From Crambe crambe (lineage: Eukaryota; Porifera; Demospongiae; Poecilosclerida; Crambeidae), in contig OZ004584.1 in NCBI GenBank assembly GCA_963924555.1, positions 5,579,001-5,643,000 of the forward strand: 64,000 nt of DNA. The letters run 5' to 3'. The position numbers and the translations under genes were made by a program. The notes below the pieces were generated by a model, which did no database searches, had not been told where the DNA came from, and saw only the letters and a program-made list of their open reading frames with translations. Below, in pieces: positions 56,356 through 64,000 of the stretch. Numbering within the stretch: position 1 is the stretch's first letter; every line of letters begins with the position of its first letter.

Positions 56356-58564
56356 ACTTGTTCCTGGTCTTTTTTGCTGTTGAAGTTGAATCTAAGCTAG
56401 CTAGCTATACACATGCTGAGCAGTGGTGGATTCAGGATGTGAAAATTTTTGTTGGGCCACGTCCATTTTATTTGACCACACCCACTTCTGAGACTGACTG
56501 CTGTGACTTAGGCAGCTAAATTTTAATAGATATAGCTTGATAGGGATAATAGACACTAAAGAGGATGATAATCTGCTTACATCTGAGCATGCTCAGTAGG
56601 CACAACATGCTGCACTGCTGGAATAGTGGCCCAAAGGGGGTTTCAATGGAACACTCAAACCCCCCTGGATCCATCACTGTGCTGTACCTGATCAATAATA
56701 ATTGGATTTTAATTATGCACATGCACGTTATCACATTATTTTTGAATTTCAGGGGTGTAGCTATCAACAGAATTTTGAGTGGCCCAGTGTGCTTGTGCGT
56801 GGGATCACCATGCCCACCACTTTTATCCTTGACCCACTTATCAGGAGTTTCAATAAAGCTACGTAAATAATGCTAATGTATTCTTGAAGGTCATGGTACA
56901 TAATCAATCACTTAGCTAACTCTACAGGCATGGGATAATTATAATTATTGGATAACAAAAGTGGTTAGGTGAAAACTGGACCAACTGGAGTGGTGGATAC
57001 ACCTCTGAATTTAAGGATAATAGCACCTGCTTTGAATTTGTACTATAAACTCTTTCATCTTTGAGATTAGATTCTTCAACAGTGAACCAGTGTAACTTGT
57101 GCACAGAAAGGGTTAAAACATAATGTTCTGCCTCTTCTGGGAGAGTTTAGTAACAAAAGTTCACATAAAATTAATTAATTCCCACGTTCAATAATTATTA
57201 GGAACAGAGTTTCTGGGATTGTGTGGAAGAATGTAGTTGATGGATGCGTGCCTTGAAGGAAGTGCACTTGATGGTGCGTGTTACAGGCATACACTATAAA
57301 AGGCTTAATTAGCTAAAGCTCTCAATTTATGTGAATTTAGAGTTAGCTAGCTACCCACACATTCTTGATGCAATAAAATTGTAACATTACCTAACTATAC
57401 ATATAGACAGCATGCCTACACTGATATGTAGCTAGGGATGACCAAGTCATAGCTACGTAATAATGCACTGCATTAACTGGTTTACTCACATTTAATGTGC
57501 TCACTACAAGCAGTTACATATAGTACATACATACAGTGGCTCTGCAGTGCCTCCACTAGTAGAAAACATGAATCCCAACATCAAAATTAATATGGTAGAT
57601 CCTGCTATCTATACCAACTTCTCTACTGCCTGGACTCTCCAGGCCTTATTGCTAGTCAGTATAGTAGTGATATTGCATCTGGAATGATAGTTGAAGTGAC
57701 CTACGTATGTATTAGTTTTTGCAGTGAACCAAGTCCGGCTAATGCATGTAGCAGTGCATTATAATAACCTGTATCACTAGCTATTGCTGTACTGGCCTAA
57801 AGTACTAGTACTGGCCTAAAGCCCTGCACTTCATCATCCAAACTACTGCCAGGAAGCTGATAGAATAGTTCTCATTACAGTACTCATTGTTTCCTTTTAA
57901 GGTAGCTACCACTTAACCAAAAAATTGGCCCTGTTGAATATCAGCATCCTGTTGGGCGGGTGCTCTTCTCTTCATCTTGCAGCAAAAAAGACATAGATTT
58001 ATATATACCTATTGCACATGCGCTAATAAGAGGAGGATCTCTCTGTTTATCGGAGCACAGATTCTTGTCCACCCATGGATTAGTACGTAAGCTATAGTTC
58101 ACAAAGTTCTATTACGTAGTTTCTTCGAGTGTATAAAAGAAAATGCGTATTTTAGCAGCTGACTCACCTTGTCAAACGCTCATACGGGGGTTCTTCATCC
58201 ACTTTACAAGTTGTTTCATTTGCTGTAAGAGGTTATAATTTATAATAGTGTGTAGCCACATTTCCTTTGTTGAGAGGTTTGTCCTCTTTCCGACAGAGTA
58301 TCCTTTATCAGAGGTCCTTTATTGTTTCCTCATGCTAGCTATGGGGCAAAGTTGACTTATGTGGTGACTCTGCATCTATCTGAGATTCTCTACTGTTCTT
58401 CTATATACGTATGTATAGAATTGTCTCTGTCATAAACTTTAGAGTTTAGCTAAGTACTCCAGTGCCCATGCAGGTTATGAATACAATAAGCCCATGCAGC
58501 AGAATAATTACAAAGTACAACAAAACAGCTGAACCAACTCAATAACAACAACAACAACATTGTT
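56356..58564. other. Intergenic region without recognisable genes
   Basis: AT-rich sequence with many TAGCTA motifs. A segment at about 56417-56683 has imperfectly matching inverted ends (CAGTGGTGGATTCAGG and CCTGGATCCATCACTG), suggesting a decayed MITE. A reverse-complement end of the GGTCCGG-hairpin repeat lies at about 56935-57005. I see nothing else. Confidence 0.45.
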
Positions 58565-60100
58565 TCAACTGTCCAAATTCTTCCATGGTCTCCAGTAGCC
58601 ACCATGATCCTTCATGTATGTACAAGCGTTTGGATCCTTTGGACACTCTTTTTCTGAATGGTATCCTTGGTCTTGCATGTCACGAGGTTCATTCGAAAAC
58701 TTGTTGTATTTTTCCAGCAATTCCTTAACTTTGCTTGGGTTCTCTTTTGCCAGATCCTTCTTTTCATTAGGATCATCAACTATGTCATAGAGGCAGTACG
58801 GATCACAATCAGGTCCATTTTCTCCTTGGCTGCAAGGATAATCTAACGGTGACCACATTACTGAATCACAGTTGAACTTCTGTGGTTGTACTATCAATTT
58901 GTAGTTGCCCACAATTATAGCACCTTGATTAGGATGAGCATTACCAAAGTTATATCCAAGCACTATCTCATCATGAGGAGTAGTACTGTTTACTCCAGTT
59001 ATTATGGGCCATACATCAAGACCGTCCACGGGAAACTTGCCCTCTCCTGAATCAGATGAGTCAACACCGGCCAGTTTGCAGAAAGTTGCATACCAGTCAG
59101 CTATATGAATGAATCCATCTGACGCTTTGCCCTTCATGCTGTCAGGAATGAGGCCACCATTAGCAAAAGCTAATGATCGTACTCCGCCTTCAAAAAATGT
59201 TCCCTTACATCCCTTCAGGGGGAAGTTGCTACCACTGCATGGTGCTCCGCCATTGTCAGCTGAAACCACAATAATGGTGTTATTCCACATCTCATTTTTC
59301 TTCAACAGCTCCACTACATGTCCGGTCACATTGTCTGCAACGCTAACCATGGCTTGATAGGTACGCCGTGCTTTGCAGGTAGAGTTTTCAGCATAGAGTT
59401 TGAGCCACTCATCGGGAGCTTCAAGAGGTGTGTGGACGTTATGTAATGGCAGATACAGAAACATAGGGTTGTCCACATTGTGGTTGGAAAAGATTTGTGT
59501 GAGGTCGTCACGGTAATTGTAGGCATCGTAAGTTCCATTTCGAGAGTCAGGAGCATCATTCTTCCAGTAATCAGTTGCACACATATACTTTGCATCCATG
59601 TGATCCTCGCCACCATTCAAAAATCCAGTGGACATGTCAAATCCTCTGTTTATAGGGAGATACTTTGGGTCAAACAATCCCTGGTGCCATTTTCCCACCA
59701 TGTATGTCTTGTACCCAGCAGTTTTTAATTTGGCCGGCAGCATTGTCATATTTAGATTCGTTCCTGCCATCGTTCCACCTGGTAAGTTCCACTGGTGGGC
59801 GTGATGTGGCCACCTTCCAGTGAGAAATGATGCTCTAGATGGAGAGCAATACTTGAAGACATAATGGCGGTTCAGAATAAGCCCAGTTTTAGCTAGGTCA
59901 TCAAAGTTGGGAGAGTGGATTGCTGGATTGCGGAAACTCACATCTGCAAAACCCCAGTCATCAACCAGCACAAACACAATGTGTGGCTTTGTTGTTGCAC
60001 TTGTATTAGCAGCTTGGACTGCAGTAAACACTGCTAGCACAAAGAAGACACTGGAGATAGGTCCCATTGTTTCAGATAGAAGCCAGTCAGCATTCTTCAA
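58565..60100 (-). CDS. Arylsulfatase (ARSB-like), single exon
   Basis: 511 residues. A signal peptide (GPISSVFFVLAVFTAVQA) follows Met12, which may be the real start. Catalytic features of type I sulfatases are all visible: metal ligands D47-D48 (VDDWG), the formylglycine motif C85-S-P-S-R (CSPSRASFLTGR), GKWHQG with K137 and H139, HNVHTP with H223, SADNGG with D282-N283, and K299 in KGTFFEGG. Family knowledge: the Cys is converted to formylglycine and the enzyme removes sulfate esters, in the ARSB/ARSI/ARSJ group from glycosaminoglycans, in lysosome or outside the cell. The length matches the family. The substrate is not decidable from sequence. A degraded head-to-head duplicate starts about 270 bases away. 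Confidence 0.92.
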   Translation of the reverse strand: MKNADWLLSETMGPISSVFFVLAVFTAVQAANTSATTKPHIVFVLVDDWGFADVSFRNPAIHSPNFDDLAKTGLILNRHYVFKYCSPSRASFLTGRWPHHAHQWNLPGGTMAGTNLNMTMLPAKLKTAGYKTYMVGKWHQGLFDPKYLPINRGFDMSTGFLNGGEDHMDAKYMCATDYWKNDAPDSRNGTYDAYNYRDDLTQIFSNHNVDNPMFLYLPLHNVHTPLEAPDEWLKLYAENSTCKARRTYQAMVSVADNVTGHVVELLKKNEMWNNTIIVVSADNGGAPCSGSNFPLKGCKGTFFEGGVRSLAFANGGLIPDSMKGKASDGFIHIADWYATFCKLAGVDSSDSGEGKFPVDGLDVWPIITGVNSTTPHDEIVLGYNFGNAHPNQGAIIVGNYKLIVQPQKFNCDSVMWSPLDYPCSQGENGPDCDPYCLYDIVDDPNEKKDLAKENPSKVKELLEKYNKFSNEPRDMQDQGYHSEKECPKDPNACTYMKDHGGYWRPWKNLDS

Positions 60101-60367
60101 CTAAATTCATTGGTACAAATACGTATTAATAGTCTGCAGTCATGTGTGCAGCATGCAGTATGATAATGAATATAATTGTCACTGAAATATGGAACAGAGA
60201 TCCAACCATTGTCACCACTGCATGAGCATGCTCAGTTGAGAAATTTACTGCCGTACTTATTCTCCACTATTCTTAAATTATTTGCATCCTACATGGTGTC
60301 CAGTGTAGCCATCAAGCACTGAAAATATTCATCAATCACATGCTGTTATTAATATTCATGACCCTAA
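60101..60367. promoter_or_regulatory. Spacer between divergent sulfatase copies
   Basis: A gap of about 270 bases between the start of the intact - strand sulfatase and the start of the + strand pseudogene. It must hold the promoter of the intact gene. No TATA box is clear. Confidence 0.4.
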
Positions 60368-61797
60368 ATGGGTGTACCTTGCTGCTACAATGGGGCATCT
60401 TTCTGCCGTGTTGCTGTTAGAGGAGCTAGCACTGCATCCAAGCCACATATAGTCTTTGTGCTGGTGGATGACTGGGGCTATGCTGATGTCAGCTTTCGTA
60501 ATCCTGCCATCCATTCCCCCAAACTTCAAGAACTTGACAGACACTGGTGCTATATCCAGCAGTCTTCAACTTGGCAGGGAGCATCGTCATGTTGAGGTTG
60601 GTACCTGCCATTGTTCCAGCAGGTAAGTTCCACTGGTGTGCATGATGTGGCCACCTTCCAGTCAGGAAGGAAGCTCGGGAAGGAGAACAGTACTTGAAGA
60701 CATAATGGCGTCCCAGAATCAGTCTTACATGGTAGGTAAATGGCACCAGGGCTTATTTGATCCCAAGTATCTGCCGATAAATAGAGGATTTGATATGTCC
60801 ACTGGCTTCTTGAATGGTATATGAATCAAAAGGTGGGATATTCTATAGACTATTGGAAGAGTGATGCTCCAGACTCTCGAAATGGAACTTATGATGCCTA
60901 CAACTATCGTGATGACCTCACAGATATATTTTCCAAGCACAAAGCAGAGAATCCAATGTTTCTTTATCTACCACTTCACAATGTCCATACACCTTTACAG
61001 GCTCCACAAGAATGGCTGGACTTGTATCCTGCTAATTCTACCTGTAACAATCAACACACTTACCAAGCGATGGTGAGTGTTGCCGACAATGTAACTGGCC
61101 ATGTGGTGAAACTCTTGCAGAAAAATGGAATGTGGGAGAACACTATTTTTATTGTTTCAGCAGACAATGGTGGGGCACCATGTGGTGGCAGTAACTATCC
61201 ACTGAAAGGCTGCAAAGGAACTTTCTTTGAGGGTGGAGTGAGGTCTCTTGCCTTTGCTAATGGTGGTTTCCTTCCTGACAACATGAGGGGGAAACTGCAA
61301 ATGGCTTCATCCATATTGCTGACTCCAATGTGGACCCTTCTGATTCTGGAGATGGCAAGTTTCCTGTGGATGGGATGGACGTGTGGCATATTCTAACCGA
61401 AGAAAATAGCGCAACTCTACATGATGAAATAGTGCTGGGCTTCAATTTCAGTGTCAGAAATCAAGGTGCCATTATAGTAGGCAACTACAAACTGATTGTT
61501 AACCCACAGGATCATGGATGTGACTCACTAATGTGGTCACCCTTAGATTATCCCTGCAGTCAGGGTGAGAAAGGACCAGATTGCAAGCCTTACTGTCTGT
61601 ATGATATTGTCAATGATCCAAATGAGAAGAAGGACCTGTCAACTGCAAACCAGGAAAAGGTAAAGGAGCTGCTTGAGAAATATAACAAGTATTCTCAGGA
61701 ATCACCTGACATGCAAGATCAGGGAATTCACGCTGAAGATGATTTGCCTAATGATCCCAATGCCTGTAACTATATGAGAGAAAATGGAGGGTATTGA
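60368..61797 (+). pseudogene. Arylsulfatase pseudogene with inverted catalytic segment
   Basis: A paralogue of the neighbouring sulfatase. Reading along +, SKPHIVFVLVDDWGYADVSF up to about 60549 is followed by about 170 bases (60550-60722) that encode RHYVFKYCSPSRASFLTGR through LKTAGYS only on the - strand. The + frame then resumes with YMVGKWHQGLFDPK. Further damage: a frameshift near 60815 with loss of the GGEDHMDAKYMC-type segment, another after NMRGK near 61293, loss of the WYATFCKLAG-type segment near 61325, and an early stop replacing WRPW at the end. SADNGG and KGTFFEGG remain. No functional enzyme can be made. Confidence 0.92.
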
Positions 61798-62403
61798 AGA
61801 ACCTAGACTAAGTACAAAATGCTGTAAACTAAGTTGCGTTATCTTGAATAAACTCAATCATCTCTAAAAAAAAAATGTTTTAACCATTAACTATTATTGT
61901 GGTGAAGTTGAGTATTCATTAAGAGAAATTAAGTCAGACGTCAGAGTGTGACATAATTCATCCATCACATGCACCTTCTCCACATGAATGTAGGTTAGCT
62001 AGCTCTATAGCAAGTCTATTTACTAGCCATAACAAGGGTGTATCCACCACTCCAGTTGGTCCGGTTTTCACCGGACCACTTTCATTATCCAATGCACCTA
62101 CGTATGAAATACCGTGACCCATAGCATGCCTTAATCATTTATTGGTACTTAATTTTCATCAAGATCTCACACACGGTTGAACATAGAAGTTATAACTGTT
62201 TTTGCAAAATTCACACTAGCATAGCTTCCTTATAAAAGTGGGTGTGGTGATAAAGGGTAAAGTGGGCATGGCCATCAAAAATTTTTCCACACACAAGCAC
62301 ACCGAACCACTCAAAATTCACCCCTACATAAGCAATAGCCCCCGGCTATATAATGGTGTCTAACAATTAAGCTTATCAGCTACTTTAGCTAGCTACTATC
62401 ATG
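61798..62403. mobile_element. Dispersed repeat with GGTCCGG hairpin, copy 2, and flanks
   Basis: The segment 62036-62325 matches 35988-36270 over nearly its full length, including the GGTCCGG...CCGGACC hairpin and TATAAAAGTGGGTGTGGTGATAAAG. Between the sulfatase pseudogene and this repeat I see nothing. Confidence 0.6.
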
Positions 62404-63370
62404 ATTAGCTATGTTGAAATTGAACTTCTTAACCGACCTCTGTCTGTGGCTGTCAACCGAACTCTGTCTGTGACTGTCACTGCTAACAAACAATTGCCTG
62501 ATGACTGACTGGTGAACTTTATTTTTATGCTTGTCTATTAACTAGCTATAGGCTAGTCATAATCACAACTATAATCATTCACAATACAACTTTTCATCAT
62601 TTCATTACCCTCATAATTACTACGTAGCATGTACATTGCAACTGTTGTGGACTTGTGGACTACACATAAGCCAAAACAACTTGGCAGCATAGCTAGATAC
62701 TATGCTTGTAGCTGGTTACACAGGGGCGGAGTATAATTATAACAAAAAATGAAGTAGTCAGGTGACTACATAGTGCGCCAGGTGGGTCTGGGGGCGTACC
62801 ACCCAGAAAAGTTTTGGGCTTTAGAGCTGTTTAGTAGATTGAAGCTGATGCATTCTCATTGGCAAGATTAACGCATTCAGAGTGAAAAAAAGTGGTCAGG
62901 TTGAGATCTGACTAAACCTGACCAGCCACTGTAGTAGCTACAGTCAGATAATGTTAAGATTCTTTACCAATTGTACTTGTGCAATTGTTTTGAAGACCCT
63001 TTACCCACCCAACATGACTTCTATTTCACCATGGTAAACAGGGGCAGAAACACCACAACAAAAGTGTGTGTGTGTGTGTGTGTGTGGGGGGGGGGGGGGG
63101 GCTGGTGGCACATACTTCAAAAAAACGTTTGCCGTTCATCATTCTTTTGCAACTGAAATCAAATCGATAGAGTCTGTTTGCTCCTTGTGGATATGGAGAA
63201 GTAGCTACAGGTTTCTGTCATTTTTGTCATATGCATATCATATGGGAAGGGGCCCCTCCTGCCCCCTGTTTTCTCCATCTCGCAGATCAAGAAGAACCTC
63301 CATCACACAACTGCCATGTTCATTTGAGTCAGCTGCCCTCCTTTAGTACACTACATCATGCAAAGTATGT
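62404..63370 (+). pseudogene. PTPN3/4-like remnant, copy E (last PTP exon, then FERM block)
   Basis: The segment 62404-62507 matches the last PTP exon (YVEIELLNRPLSVAV) with a small internal duplication (NRTLSVTV) and ends near TANKQLPDD. The downstream sequence follows the spacer of the array units. At 62983-63020 the FERM motif CFEDPLPTQHD reappears, and at 63283-63330 the IKKN...HTTAMFI-coding DNA, separated by about 250 inserted bases including a GT/G tract. It is older and more diverged than the copies in the array. Confidence 0.75.
63077..63102. repeat. (GT)n followed by a poly-G run
   Basis: A TG dinucleotide run passes into about 16 consecutive G. It lies within the FERM remnant. Confidence 0.9.
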
Positions 63371-63862
63371 ACGTATTATCAAGCTAAGCCTAAACATAGC
63401 TACTATTTTTATAGTCCTGGCATATATAAGCTAAGCTCTCTTTTTCGTGGGCCCAAAATGTTATTGGGGTTTCAAGAAGCAGGAATTTACTATTCCATGT
63501 AGCTAGGACAGTGGAAAGTGAGTCTGTGGCCAGTGCCAATGAGAAGAAGAGAAAGAGACCCTGGCCTTACTGCTCTGATGTCCAGGTTTCCTGAAGCGAA
63601 CTGCACCAAGTTGCACACTAGATATGCTTGCAGATCTTGTAGTGACCGCCTGGCTAACAATTTGCAGAGTGCACTGCCCATTCTTTCCAAGTTTCAGTAG
63701 AGTTGCCCACGTGTTTACTCTTATCGGTGCTCGTGAGTATTATTAATGTGATAAAAAAACAAAAAACAAATCACACTCCCATCAAGCAATACACAATATT
63801 GATGTTCACATCAGGAATTAATACAGAGGTCGTGAAAACCTCCCAAACCTAGAGTGTCCCCT

Positions 63863-63893
<31 letters not shown>

Positions 63894-64000
63894 CTATATT
63901 ATATCATTGAAAACATAAAATACAGTTCATGCGTCTATTTTTGTAATTAAAAAATGTCTAACATTTCACTAAAGTTTACTTCAAAAAGTTCAGGGCCTTC
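63371..64000. other. Terminal stretch with poly-C run
   Basis: No gene that I recognise. A run of about 35 C lies at 63857-63890. A 60-codon frame at 63518-63700 with YACRSCSDRL has no supporting context. Confidence 0.4.

Noticed and set aside
54752..58564. Several 60-100-codon frames between the sacsin and sulfatase genes
   Set aside because: They lack recognisable domains, splice context or conservation, and several overlap the MITE and foldback elements.
63518..63700. A 60-codon + strand frame with YACRSCSDRL
   Set aside because: The Cys pair hints at a transposase-type Cys tail, but the frame is short, isolated and not supported by neighbouring homology.

Overview
This is eukaryotic, AT-rich DNA with short GT-AG introns, many microsatellites and short inverted-repeat elements. 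The gene families are metazoan: a PTPN3/PTPN4-type FERM-PDZ-tyrosine phosphatase, a sacsin-type giant chaperone, an arylsulfatase, and a lineage-expanded family of fibrinogen-related type II membrane proteins. The mix of compact genes, a 12.6-kb single sacsin exon and a local expansion of fibrinogen-related receptors looks like a demosponge genome. That taxon is an inference; no species marker is visible.

Region 1 (1 to about 37.9 kb) is a degenerate tandem array on the + strand. Each repeat unit carries (i) an intronless gene for a type II transmembrane protein with a repeated cytoplasmic tail, coiled-coil stalk and cysteine-rich fibrinogen-related ectodomain, followed by (ii) PDZ and PTP exons of a PTPN3/4-like phosphatase, and (iii) FERM exons that would be the 5' part of the next phosphatase copy. 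The receptor genes therefore sit inside the large intron between the FERM and PDZ parts of the phosphatase. There are six receptor copies. Copies 2, 4, 5 and 6 are open (10523, 14435, 25348, 33556). Copy 1 has lost its start and has a 1-base frameshift. Copy 3 is a truncated fragment with a stop. The phosphatase copies are all broken: lesions shared by copies A and B (a TAG just before the catalytic cysteine, FERM frameshifts) predate the duplication, and each copy has added its own. The receptor reading frames have stayed open while the surrounding host gene has decayed, and the receptor copies differ mostly in three short ectodomain segments.

Region 2 (about 38 to 54.8 kb, - strand) is a three-exon sacsin-like gene of 4334 codons with three HSP90-type ATPase repeats, a J domain and a C-terminal HEPN domain. 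Its introns hold minisatellites and a small inverted-repeat transposon.

Region 3 (54.8 to 58.5 kb) has no gene that I can see but contains a clear hAT-like MITE (20-bp TIRs, 8-bp target duplication), a long foldback element and a short tandem duplication. Region 4 (58.5 to 61.8 kb) is a head-to-head sulfatase pair: an intact single-exon arylsulfatase on the - strand and a + strand pseudogene whose catalytic segment has been inverted in place. Region 5 (61.8 to 64 kb) carries a dispersed repeat and remnants of another phosphatase unit (last PTP exon, then FERM exon). The sacsin/sulfatase block thus lies between two remnants of phosphatase units.
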